Program-made: the position numbers and the translations under genes | Shown here: positions 43,534 to 55,638 of the stretch, one piece after another | Layout: the number at the start of each line of letters is the position of its first letter | Numbering within the stretch: the first letter of the stretch is position 1 | Notes under the pieces: generated by a model | The model's database searches: none | Seen by the model: the letters and a program-made list of their open reading frames with translations, nothing else | Told to the model about the DNA's origin: nothing | NCBI GenBank assembly: GCA_003313425.1 | Contig: NHZP01000020.1 | Location: 682,001 to 746,000 of the forward strand | Source: Pseudopyrenochaeta lycopersici | Taxonomy: Eukaryota; Ascomycota; Dothideomycetes; Pleosporales; Pseudopyrenochaetaceae | Length of the DNA stretch: 64,000 bases | Direction: 5' to 3'

Positions 43534-44528
43534 ATGTCTAACATATCAACGTCAACGGAGGATGGGAGCGAGGACTGGAGAAGGCTGACTGACGCCCATG
43601 AGCGACGACGAGTACAAAACAGGATCGCGCAACGAAACTACCGTAAGTGTGGGTACATAGCTTTCTCCTGGAAAGCTTGGTATGAGTAGTGCGCGGCTAA
43701 TTTCTCAGGACGAAATGTCAAGCTCCGACTTCAGCAATTAGAGGCTTTCGACCGGGTCCTCTCAAGTCTAACAGCATCCCCCGAACCGAAACAAGTCTTA
43801 CAGCTTTTATCAAACTACCCAGCTCAACATGAACAAACACGTCAAAGTCCAATACTTTTACCGAATGCTGAGGCGCTGCCGCTTCCAATGGACTCGCCCA
43901 TTTCTGAAGTGGCAACCCTTCTGGGAACGTCCACGGCCCAATTAAACTCTCCTTGCAGTATGGAAGACGCAGCCATGCTTTCTTCAGGAGCGGATAGGAA
44001 ATGCAGCACTTCCACTTGTCATGGCCGCGTGGATAGTGTCACGGAATATGAGCCTGTAATGCCCATGATCGATCTGAAGAATGACTTTATAATGTGCCAT
44101 ATGCCGAATGCTGAGGTATGTTCAACCCTTCTACCAACAATGCCGGCCGCTTGCTCCAAACAAACTACCATATACACTACCAGAGAACTAAGCCAAATTT
44201 CCAGTCATCGACCAGAGGTCTCAACGCACTACAGAAAGCCATTCTGGGCGGCAACACCATCATTACAAGGCTTCTAGTCGAGAACGGTGCAGATATACAT
44301 GTTATAGATGAGCTTGGAAACAACATCATTCATCTCGTCGCGGGAAATGGTGATGCCGCCATGGCGGCATTTGTTCTGGAAAACTACACTGAAGTGAATA
44401 AGCCAAACCTGCTAGGAAATACCCCCCTGCATATGGCAGTAGAGAGTGGCCATGAGGAGGTTGTTCAACTATTGCTAAAAGCCGGTGCAGACATGGAGTT
44501 GAGATCAGGGATTGGAGGACAAATCTAA
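43534..44528 (+). CDS. bZIP basic region plus ankyrin repeats (bANK-type regulator), likely truncated
   Basis: Three exons, 43534..43642, 43709..44115 and 44205..44528, give 279 aa; introns are 66 bp (GTAAGT..TCAG) and 89 bp (GTATGT..CCAG). Residues 24-38 hold a bZIP-type basic region (ERRRVQNRIAQRNYRRN). A long leucine zipper is not obvious. A poorly conserved middle follows, then about three ankyrin repeats at ~175-275 (GNTPLHMAVESGHEEVVQLL). This domain pair defines bANK regulators; the best known, TOXE of Cochliobolus carbonum, controls genes for a host-selective metabolite. The protein stops just after a repeat start, and frames after the stop still read LHK- and HFHA-like text, so the ankyrin part is probably cut by a frameshift or mutated stop. 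It stands alone in a gene-poor zone with no biosynthetic gene next to it. Confidence 0.75.
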
Positions 44529-47500
44529 CATACTCCACAAGTAAAACCTGTGACACAATGCACTTTCATGCCGTGAGCAATGCATTCTGCAAGTTTGAAC
44601 AATCGGGATCGCTGCTTCGGCCTCAATATGCCTGATTCGCTGAACAGTCAGATGTAACAGTTACATCATAAGTGGCCTTGGACCAGTCAAAATCATCTTC
44701 GGCAGTACTTGAGCACGGTCATATCAAGAGCATGCCAATACGCTAAACGGAGTATGTTTTAAGTCCTACTGTGCTATAGGGCAAGAGTATTGTTCGGTCC
44801 GATAAGTAGAAGCGGAGTCGCCTTTCTTAAAACTGCGACAAGGAGAAAGGCGCACATCCTGCCCTTGGTTTTAACGCCTCGAGTGATTCATGTTAAGCTG
44901 TTGAGCTACAGTCTCCCCTATTAGACCGAATAATACATTTTGACCTACATCCCAGTATTTGCAAGGATCTGTGGTGTTGCGTGCTGCTCGGCCGGAGATT
45001 ATGTGCAGACTAACCTTATCGCTAGTGGGGTATGGACTTCCTTATCACACCTGTTTGCTATTCTGTCATGTGTGACTTGTGCTAGGGAAGACGGAGGCGG
45101 GGAGGAAGTGGACGGTTGTATTATTGTAGGATCAACATTACGAGCATAGGAAGTAGTCCTGAAAGATAGTGAGACGGCTATTTTATTGACATCACACCTT
45201 GCAGTTTCTTGCATATGCACGGGTGTCAATGCATGTATAATCTCTGCTATAGTTGCGGTATCACAAAATACCTTAAAAAGCTTAGGCATTTCCTAAACGA
45301 GAACGAGTCCAAACTGCAAAGATGGTGCAAGTCTGCTACCGCTGAAATGTGCAACCAAGTGCTATATAGACAACTTTCACCGCCGTATTGTTCAACCACT
45401 TGCTTGATAAAATAAAAAGTTAGGCACCACACAGGCTTGTTGCTCACTTGAAGCAATATACCTGAGGCTTTTGTGATGCACTAAAATCCCTCAATCTACG
45501 AAGTTACTCGAGCACGTACCTTAGCTCAATCAACCCCTGCAGCGTGTCTAGACACTTATGCGGGTCATGGCTAGACGCTCTACTGCAACTTTTGCTGCAG
45601 AGTAGACGGGTATCTTGCCTCCGTTATCCCCATCCTATCAAATCTGTACGTATTCTCATCAAGCACGTCATATGGTGCATTTCTGCAATGCAATCGAGCG
45701 ATTCACTTGCAGCATATCTGGCAAGGTTTGAGCAGCTCTGCTTAGCCTAGCTTAGATTTCGGTGAATTAAAAGGCATTAGCATGTCACATAGACACTTGT
45801 AGGATTTTGAGCTAGCCAATAAGATTGTCTAGCAACCAGCTTACCTTCTACATCGGGCTACACCCGACAGAAGCCGCAGCTCATCCGCAACTGGTTATTC
45901 AAATAGGAAACTGATATCCTGATTCTCAGAGCATTATTACATTGAATATTGCCCAGGCCTCAGCGCTAAGGGATGTGGCGAACCACTGGGAGGAGATTTT
46001 GACACGTTGTGGAGACCGGAAAGTTCCAGGTTCGATTGTACAGGTCCGTGATACAACGTCGACGCCTGCCTTCAGAATTCTATCAGCGGTAGAACCTGAT
46101 TTAGGAATATTCCCTAGATGGTGTATTTTACTTGCCATGATGTTGTGGCTCAAATGCCTTTATAGACGAAAAGTATATTTCTCTCAAACGAGATACATAC
46201 TACATTGGACGTCTTTGAAACTCAGGCAGGAATATCGCAAGTTGAAAAGCCAACCTCCGTTTTCGTTCGAATCACATCCAAAGAATGTTTCGGGATGTCA
46301 AGTTGATCCAGCAATGTCTGACTGCCATGCATAGTCTGACTAAACATGAACACACGTTTGTCTAACACTCCAGTACTCCTGGAAACCCTTGTGCAACCTC
46401 CTCCACATTAACCGGCAATGTATCATGTGTTCGCGTACAGGTGTCTAATATATTTGCGGGGCGGCAAACTCGGGCGTTGCGTCTACAGTGAGTTGATGGG
46501 TCGTGTTATGTATGGTATTGGCTTACTACTGTGCTGTGCGCTTGAACTCCGCGAGGTTCTCCTCGCCAACGCAGGGCCGCGGCATCCAAATATTCGAGAG
46601 CACGTCGTAGGCGCAGTCGAGGCTGTGTGCTTAAGCAACTGTTGAGCCACAGTAAAGTGTTTTCATTTTGGGCTGTGCGGTAGGATAGACCGGAAAATAA
46701 CGCCGGCGAGCGTTGTCAGTGCTATTGCGAGCACAGATCTTACGACGTGTGACATGACAAAGTTTCAGGATTGGAACCGCTTGGGTAGTAGGAGTATGTT
46801 CATTTTATCTGATAGATGTGATTGCCCTTCTGCAGGCGATAGAAGATCTAAATCTTGCTTGGACTCCACATGAGGAGTCACATCTTGATTTCTACGGATT
46901 CATTCAATATATTCTTGTGGTATGGAGGAAGATAAATTCTTACCCGAGGTATCCAATGCAAAGCTGTTTTGGGTAAAGAAGGAGGAGAAATTGAGAGTGA
47001 CACTTTAAATTTGTTTGGCCGAATTATGCACTGTCCTGAGGACATTGTTGTGTTCCAAGGCATTAGCTTACCTACGCGCAACAAACAGACATGAACTTGC
47101 ATTTCGCTTCAACTAATAATCAGAACAGTCAGCATTGCATCCATGGTTGTTTAGAAGGTCCCTATTCTCTTCTACTCTCAGCGTAAAACTGCCGATATAT
47201 GCACCGTAGATGATGTGTTAGCAACCGTAGTCTGTCCGTACAGTCATCTTACAGTCAGCAATTCGATAGACACGATAGACAGGAAGGACTACAGCGAGCT
47301 AGAGCAGCACAAATTGGCTTTTAGTTCTGTGCTAGGAATAAATTGTGAGCGTCCTGTCAGCGGATTTACGTAAAATTTCGCCACAGTAGAGTCGTCGCCC
47401 GTTCTCTGTTTTGTTAAGCAATGATGACTCACTTCAACATCTCACTCCCATTTTCGGGTATGGTGAGTGTTTTTTTGCAGTGCATCATCAACACAAACAT

Positions 47501-49466
47501 GCCATATTGATACGGGAAAACGTACTAATATGTGTATGGCTGTGATAACTTCACAATCTCAACATGCCACAGGTGGTCATGACCTGGTCACATTCTCAGT
47601 GAAGTTTTACCAAAAAAATGGCTGAGCCGCATTTGGAATGGGAGAGATTATGGATCGAGCATTGGCTTTTGTGCTATGGCCAGGAGTACAGAAGCCAGAT
47701 GAGTTGCTTGTACCGTTACTTGCGGTGAGCGTGTTGAAACTACAGCGTAAAGACATAGGGTTCCCGCTTCGCCCCACAACAGGACATATACCTCCAAAAC
47801 CCCTCGAATACCAGGGCAAAGCCGGGATTCACAGCGCTCTCATTGATGCAAATGAATTCCATGTTATACATGCCACGTGCTACTCTTGTGACACAACTGG
47901 AATTGGCGCTCTCAATGCAACAAAACCAAACCAGCCGTGTTCATTCGCGACTGATTTTGCGTTACGAATATAAATAGCTACTATTGGCTTTCGTATGAGT
48001 TTACATATAGATTATGGTGAGTACTTATGAATTGTTTCCAATTCAGGAAATCAACATGAGTATAGGGTTGTATTTGCCGATATGTCTCAGGTAGCCACTA
48101 CCAGCAGCAATCAAGACTATCCTATGGTCACGACCGATCGAGAATTAATCAGTGCTGAAGACATAGGCATATAGTAAAACCGTGTAGGACTTCGTGATTA
48201 TACGAAGCATGTTTTGCTGTTACAAAACTTCTCATCGATATCTAACAAAGTGGAACACTTCTGGTCGGACACTTCGCACAAAACATTACCCATTCGAGCT
48301 GTATTGGAATCTGCCATCTGCTTGAATACAATATTCTTCTTTCGATCTGAACATTACAAGTCCTCTATGGTTTTGTCTGCTCTCTAGAGCCTTTCCGCTC
48401 CGGTTGAAGCTCCTGAGCTCTAGGCAGATTGGGTGAGCATAAACCGTTGACCGAGGTTTGTTGTTGAGAAATTTCTGGCAGAGTTGAATTCGCCAGAGTC
48501 ATGGGAAATAGCTTGCCTCAGAAGAAGATCAACGCTGTCGATATGTAGAAGCGCGAACCCCAGAATAAGATCAGAGTCATGAATGTCGAAGGACGTTTCT
48601 TGCCTGGGATGCAGAGACGAACAAAGTACGTCGTCGAGGCATATCCATAGCGCTGAGAAGGGAGCATGAACCTGCATCAAAGGGTAGACTCTGATTAGCT
48701 GTACTATTTTAGTTTAGCTAGATTGGAATTTAACATGTGCTTCCCTTAGGTGAGTGTCCTATAAGCTCGTCTTGAAAGGTTGATGGTATAAATGGCACTG
48801 GCTCTTGCATTTGCGCTGTTTTCAGTGTTGATTGACCAATGAATCGGCTCCTTTAATTCAATTCTCGGTCACCATCTGTAACTAAAGTCATTAGAAAGCT
48901 GCTTGTTCGGTTCCTTGCTGAGCGCTGACTTAAGTCTTCTGAGCAAAATGGTAATGTAAATCATCGATAGCGCTAGGGATGCGGCGAAAGGCCTTGATTA
49001 ATATGCGTTCGGACACTCTCAATGCTCAGTAGATTGAGAATGTATGTTTAGGAGGCGAGTGGAAGGTGTTCTTGGACCTCCCACAGTTGTGCTTGGAGCG
49101 AGTGAGGTTGGACCTGCAAGGGCTGAACCATCCCGCAGAATGAAGCTGGGAGTAGCAGGTACACAGAGCGAATGACAGTGTGATGTAATACTACACATTG
49201 CGTTAGAGAATGAAGAAGATGCATGAAAATCTACATCATAATTCCTTAAGAAGCAGCAGAAGAGCGGAGTTGTACATCCTGCGCCAATGCTAAGACATTT
49301 TAGCGTGAAGCTACCAACCGGCAGCCCTCGGCGCTCGGACTTTGTGAAATGACGAAATGCGTACGATTATCAACAACTACGACCTAGAGCTCCAACGCTG
49401 ATCCTACAAGACTCTTCACTTCACCTGAAGCTCAATTAGCCGATAGTCACCAGTTACACGCCCATA
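44529..49466. other. Five-kilobase gene-poor zone
   Basis: No gene is supported. Frames such as 45942..46334, 47638..47973 and 48420..48680 are open but have no domain, splice pattern or paired exon. The sequence is mildly A+T-rich, without an intact transposon, long tandem repeat or RNA gene I could recognise. Decayed repeats are a likely explanation; a diverged gene cannot be excluded. Confidence 0.45.
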
Positions 49467-50261
49467 ATGAACACCACACTGTTCCGTACCTCCGCCCTCC
49501 GCTCGGCTGCTCGAGCCGCGGTTCCCAAATCTGCCCGCGCTGGAGTAGCAACAACCTTTGTTCGCGGAAAGGCTACGCTACCAGACCTTCCATGTGCGAC
49601 GCCTCCAATCCGCTTCCAGCTTCACGCCTGCTAATACTTTTGTCTAGATGACTATGGCGCGCTCGAGCCCTCCATCTCGGGCAAGATCATGGAGCTGCAC
49701 CACAAGAACCACCACAACACGTACGTTACGTCGTTCAACAACTTCAGCGAGCAAATCGCCGAAGCCAAGCAGAAGGAGGATATCAAGGCGCAGATTGCTC
49801 TGCAGCCCTTGATCAACTTCCATGGAGGAGGCCACATCAACCACAGCCTGTTCTGGGAGAACTTGGCGCCCACAAACCAGGGCGGCGGCGAGCCCCCGTC
49901 TGGTGCGTTGAGCAAGGCCATCAATGACAGCTATGGCAGCTTGGATGCTTTCAAGGAGAAGTTCAACACTGCATTGGCGGGTATCCAGGGTAGTGGGTGG
50001 GCATGGTTGGTTCAGGACACACAAACTGGCAGCATCCAGATCAAGACATATGCGAATCAGGACCCTGTCGTTGGCCAGTTCCGCCCAATTCTAGGTGTGG
50101 ATGCTTGGGAGCACGCTTACTAGTAAGTCAAGCATATCTGGGTGAGTGATAGAGAATGCTAACAATATTCTAGTCTCGACTACCAGAATCGCAAGGCCGA
50201 GTATTTCAAGGCTATCTGGAACGTCATCAACTGGAAGGCGGCTGAGAAGCGCTTCCAATAG
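49467..50261 (+). CDS. SOD2: Mitochondrial manganese superoxide dismutase
   Basis: Three exons, 49467..49593, 49648..50122 and 50174..50261, give 229 aa; introns are 54 bp (GTGCGA..CTAG) and 51 bp (GTAAGT..CTAG). Residues 1-~34 are rich in Arg, Ala and Ser without acidic residues, a mitochondrial presequence. The mature part begins [20 protein letters not shown]. The metal ligands are visible: His in [13 protein letters not shown], His in [11 protein letters not shown], and Asp/His in [21 protein letters not shown] and the GGG before HINH fit the Mn form. It turns superoxide into oxygen and hydrogen peroxide in the matrix. Confidence 0.96.
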
Positions 50262-50571
50262 ATATGGGAACAGATTGCTCTAGTTGTGATTCAAAAGGCA
50301 TCTTGCAACATACTGTATCAAGTTGAATGAAGCCAGTTTGGAATACTAATTGCACCGTGAGGCATATCTCATTAAGGAAGAATTGTAGTCGTGCCATGCC
50401 CCGCTCAAAACGCCTATGTGACCCACCCATCCCTAAGGCAAGATCATGCTGATGCTCCGGAGATCCCTCAGTTAAACGCGCCCTACATGCAAAAAGAGAA
50501 GGTATAGAACTCTAACAAAGAAAGCAGAATCATCACCAAACTCTCAAAAATAGATCCGTCAGAAATATATC
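50262..50571. other. Convergent 3' region of SOD2 and the next gene
   Basis: About 310 bases between two gene ends facing each other. Nothing further seen. Confidence 0.4.
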
Positions 50572-53482
50572 CTAGTACTTGCGCCCTCTTCTCCTGGGCA
50601 AGCCCGACTCCATGCCTACAGTCGGCGGCACAATCACCTTCGGTGTTGGGATGCCCTTCTTCGGCGTCGCGTCGCCAAGACCAGGCCGTTGCGTGTTCTC
50701 TTTGCCCTCAGTTGCTATCGCCGACAAAGGCTGCGGAAGCATCACTTTTTTCGGTGCAGCAAGCCGACTCTTGCGCTGCGTAGACGGTTGCACTCCGACG
50801 GGCGCAACATCCAGGGTTGGAAGTTTGGTGTCTGCTGCACTCGAAATGCTACTGTCAATCGAAGTCGGGGCAACAGGCATCTTCTTCATCTTGCTGACTT
50901 TCGGCTTTGGAAGTTGTTGTGTCTGTGCTTGTGCTTGGGCAGCCTCTTTCTCCTCTTGTACCGCATCCGGCAGTAAAGACGTAGAGGCAAGAAGTCCTTT
51001 TCCAGGTGTGCCATTTGCCGTACCTAGGCCTCTCACTCTGCGAATCTTCGGTGTTGCATTCTTGGAGGTCTTGTTCTTTGTTTTGGACGTCGTTGAAGAG
51101 TCTGGCATACCAAGCTCGTCAGGAGTTGCCAGCGACTCAGCTTCCGCAAGCATATTCGCAATGGTCTCGGGGTTTTCTTGGTAGTATGCCAGCTGTTCAT
51201 CCCACCGGATGTTCTTCCCAACTACCAACTCTTTCGTGGAATCATCAATAGGCGGAAGACTAGCGGCATCCACGGCGAGTTTAAGCAGGCGCACAGTGAC
51301 ACAAAAAGCCCCCTGTTTATTCTTGCGCGTATTGGCTCGGGTCAAAGTGGCCAACTCCTGCGCATCGTTCTTTTTGAGTACAACGACCTCGTTCCCATCA
51401 GCGCGGCGGATAGCGATCTTTGAGGCTTGTGCTTGAACAGTTGATGCTGGGGCGGGTAGTCGTGATTTCTTCGTTCGAGATGATCGTCTCGAGCCACGCA
51501 ATGACTTCTCTGCTTCCGTGCCCTCCAGATATGCTTGGTCTAGAGTTGGTGATGCCAGAGCATCATTGGGCATACTAAGCGTCAGTGTTTGTGACAAATC
51601 CAGTGTCAAGTCGATGTCGTGTTTCGAAGGGGAGTTGGGATCCTTTTCTTCAAGCGCTTTTCGGGGTGATGCCAGAGCATGGCGGACAACATCCGAATCG
51701 CGGCGATTCTGCAATGATTCGCGTCGATGAGTGACAATGGCAGCCTTTTCAGCCTTGTTGGCCGCAGCGCGGCTAAGAAAGTCCTTAAGGATAGCCGTAT
51801 CATCATCGATGGCAATGGTCATAGTCACATCGTCTGGTCCAGACTGTGGGCGGGGCGGTGGTGGCGGGGAATGTAGCTTTCGTGGTGTTGGATCTGTTGA
51901 TGGGGCCTTCGCCGGCGTAAATGCAAGTGTCAGCCCATCTGCTATGTCAATCGCCTGCGTGTCAACAGGGTCTGGGTGTTGAAAGGCAGTTGATTCTTGG
52001 AGTTGCGCTGCTTCTAGGCGCTCTGCCGGCGCCGAGGGAGCCTCGACGTCTTTAATGGATTCAGCTTGGGCTTCCTCGGCCTGAGACGGAACTAGATCAG
52101 CTGCAACATCTGATTGACTCATAAAAGCGTCTGTTCCTGGAACTTCTACTTCTTCTTGAGCTTCCATAGGCACTGATTGTTCTTCTTGTCGCATCTCTTC
52201 ATATTCTCGTTGAATATTCAACTGCAGAGAGGCTTCAGTGAACTCTTCGTCGGATGCTTCTCCTCCAGGCGAGGTTGTTACTTCTGCGTTGATGTCATTG
52301 TCATCCGGAACTTCTTGTTCAGAATACAAGTTCAGCGAAATGTCTGACATTTCGGTGTCCTCGTACTCATCTTTGCCGTCTTGGGGAGCGATTAGTGTAG
52401 AAGTTTCGCTGTTTGATGTTGGTAGAGTTGGGTATGCAACTTCGGTTGAATTTCCTGGCATTTCCGGGATGATTGGGCACTGTTCATGATGATTCTGGTT
52501 GTTCAAGAAAGTTTCACTTTCTGTCTGCGCATCGAGAGCGATCTCACAATTCCCGAATATCTCATTAATGGCACCTTGGGCACTATCAACCTCGTCACCA
52601 CACCGAGTCTCTTCAGTAGCATAAAGTAGTTGGTTGACAGTCTCAGTGGCCGTCTCTTGGTCATCGCTCTGAGGTAGCTCAGGATAGTTAACCTTCCCTG
52701 GCGAGCCAGGCAAGTCCATCGTGGCCTCTTTGGTAGGCGAGCGGAAGAGATTGGCGATTGTGGCGTCTTCAGCGGGTGGGGATTCCGGGTGTGATTCGAA
52801 TTGGTCGTGCCCATCCAAACTCTCATAGTCCGGGAGGTCTTCTACCGTTGGCGCGTCCATGATGAAGGTAAAGGTGGATCGTCTGTCATTGACCTCTGCT
52901 AGCAAGCTCTGGGCAGCTTCTACGGGAGGCTTGGTCGCGGCTTGTGACTCGGCAGAAATTTCATTATCTGCTTCGGTGGCATCGTCTTCATTCTCGTCGG
53001 CTTCGTCTGCTGGAGCGTCGACCATGCTCACAGTCTTTTTCCCTATATATCGTGTCAGTAAGCTCCATTTCCGTGCACAGGACGAAAATCCTACTGGGCA
53101 GAACACTCTTTCTGCGATCCCAACGCGTTGCTTTGAATGCATTTTTTTTGCCATTGAGCGTAGTGGTGGTTTTCTCCATAGCTTTGGGACTCATGCGTTG
53201 CAGCTTCTTCACTGCTCTGGACCGCGAGTCGTGCTCTTCCTCGTCGTCTTCTTCGGTTGCATTTGGGACACGCGACCTCAGATTGAACCTCCGCCAAATC
53301 TTCTTTGCCCTGCCTTCACCGACTTTCTTTACTTCTTGCTTGCGCTCCCAGCCTCGAGGTATTTTGGCGAGGGGCAGCGAACTCGTGTCGAGGAAAGCGG
53401 CATCGTTGTCGTTCCATGTTTGGTTGAATGCTTGTCTTGTTGTTGTCGGCAGCGGCGCGCGTTTGCGCGGAGAAGGGACCAT
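50572..53482 (-). CDS. Large acidic, disordered probable nuclear protein
   Basis: Two exons, 53482..53095 and 53042..50572, give 952 aa. The 52-bp intron runs GTAGGA to TATAG and joins KSVLP to RKKTVSMVDAP in frame. The N-terminus is basic (MVPSPRKRAP), followed by an acidic, Glu/Asp/Ser-rich region of several hundred residues. Basic clusters resemble nuclear-localisation signals (SRRSSRTKKSRLPAP, KKMPVAP). A possibly folded element lies near 690-770 (GAFCVTVRLLKLAVDAASLP, WDEQLAYYQENPETIANML). The tail is basic and Pro-rich (PRRRGRKY). I do not recognise the family; a chromatin or kinetochore-associated role is only a guess from composition. Confidence 0.75.
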
Positions 53483-55638
53483 GGCAGTGACAGTGAAAGA
53501 GAACTGTCTATAAATATATCAATGCTACAGAAACATGAACGCCAATTCGCCGCGTCCCGTTAGTGAAGTGGTCGAGAATGATGGTGTTGGTGGTTGGTCC
53601 GTTGTCAGGCAGTTGCGATCGTAAACAAAGCGTCCAGACAAGGCGCGCTAGCATGGATCAGGCCACTTCCGCCGCTAGAACTTTTGAATCGCATGCATGC
53701 GACCTTCACGCCGAGAACCCAGCGCACCCACGTCTTGCCAGCTCATCGACTATCGCATTCCCACACTGCCAAAACAGAGCCCAGAGAGCCTATCACAAAA
53801 TGGTACCGAAGCCCCAGGGCAATGCGGTCCAATCCGTCACCCATCGACCTCTCCCGCCGCTCCCAAAGCTCCGCGTACGACGACCGAACAAGCCAGAATC
53901 GAATCCATGTCTAGGTGCAATGTCATCAGTTTTGGGTATGTGATGGGACTAGGGATCTACACTCTAGGAAGTTGGGATGCTTCCGTATGAGAGGAAGGCA
54001 AACAAATCGTCCTAGACGACGGCCAAAATGAAGCAACAGCTTTGGAATATCGCAGGACTATCTAGCTGACTTTTTCGACACAGGGTGCTGGGCGTCTTCA
54101 GGATACAGCGTGCAAGGTTGCGCGCAGCTTGAGTCGAAGCTTCGGCAATGCATGGATGCGCCCGTACGTGTGAACAGTATCGACCTGCAATCGCTAGCAC
54201 TGACCATTATCGCAGCGCGATACGAATCAAAAGAAGAACAACATCAACTACCACTTGTCAAGGATGTACCCCAAGATCGTTGGTCCGCACAAGCGAAACT
54301 AGTTCACCCGCGCCTATCCATACAATTGTATACTACTTTTGTGAACATGATAATAAGCGCCATGTATCACGCATCAGCATGCGCGCATAGGAGGAGTCAG
54401 GTCGTCTCTGTAACATTGGGTTGGCGTTCACGTTAGGCTGGATCATTGTACATACACAAGGCCAGGAAGAGCTGGGTGAATTACGCATCTGGCAGACACA
54501 TTATTGTAAAAGGTTCAAACAAGCCACCGTCCACTTGCTATGTTTCAGAAAGTCTGAGACGAAAGCGACACTGAGAATGGAGGACAGTAAGAAACCACTG
54601 TGACCACCTTACCGAATGTAACGAGACAACTCGCCCCGCCAGAGCATCCGACGAAACAGAGGCTTGCCATAGACATTGCGATTTCTCGATCCTCACTGAA
54701 TCTTATGATCAGGCGGCACTGTCATCTGCGAGAAACAAAACATGGAGAGCATTCAACAAGGCACGCCCATTGGTGCTACGTTTGCCGTGACCCTACAGTA
54801 TTTGCATTCAACCGTCCATGTCTGTCTGTACAAGCTATTTGCGGACTTGCTCTTGCCCAGAACAGGCAGAATTGGCCAACATTGCAGAAAAGTCTTTGAA
54901 CAGCAATCTAGTGAGCGAGGCAGTGCAAACCCCACGTGGAAATCGATCGTGGAGAAGGGTTTCATCCTCACTTGACCCCAGTCCATCGCCCAAACAATCT
55001 TATTGTCCAATGGCAGCCATCGAAGTCATCAAGGGATTACTGCAGTATTACTCCGTCGTCATGGAGCATCGTTCGCCGAACGAGCTCACTTGGGCTATAT
55101 TTGCAACAATTTGCAAGCCACATGTGCGCTTTGGCCTATCACCGCCTACCCCGCCTTACCGAAAGCTGCTCAGCCCCGGCTTGCTTATCTGGCTCTCACT
55201 GACCACGTCCGCGACCTGTGCCTCATGAGTGGTTACCTCTTAGCATGCCGCAGCACAGGGTCGAATCTCTGGTGTTTGATTGGGTTGAAAGAGGTATGTT
55301 TGGGATGCGCTGCACGCCTTCCCTGAACAACGTTGGCTTACCCGCATGATCGACCACGACGACACAAGATGGGATTGGATCGCCAGGGCCATGGCGTGGT
55401 CATAGCCAGGGAGCTTTAAACCTACCCTGCTCCCTGTGCTGGGAGCTTGTGAATTTGGTTCAGCCGCGTACTGTGTCAGCGCCTTAATAGCACTCATTGC
55501 GTAGCGATTTTCGTGAGCTTTGCTCTTTACACTCTACTTCAGCCTGCTATTGCTACCGCTAGTACCTACATATCTATTATCTCGGCGCCTAAGGTCAATC
55601 TTCCTAGAAGGAAGCTACCTTATTGAACATATGGACTC
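53483..55638. other. Intergenic region, no gene seen
   Basis: About 2.15 kb. Short overlapping frames on the plus strand (53,563-55,326) show no domains or paired splice sites. It holds the promoters of the two divergent neighbours. Confidence 0.45.

Noticed and set aside
45942..46334. 130-codon frame in the gene-poor zone
   Set aside because: It has a mixed composition with no domain, no splice partners and no clear start context; it may be a chance frame in A+T-rich DNA.
47638..47973. 111-codon frame in the gene-poor zone
   Set aside because: No recognisable family, no second exon and no support from neighbours. It remains possible as a relict but is not reported as a gene.
49644..50024. 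126-codon minus-strand frame opposite SOD2
   Set aside because: It is the antisense shadow of a clearly identified Mn-superoxide dismutase gene.
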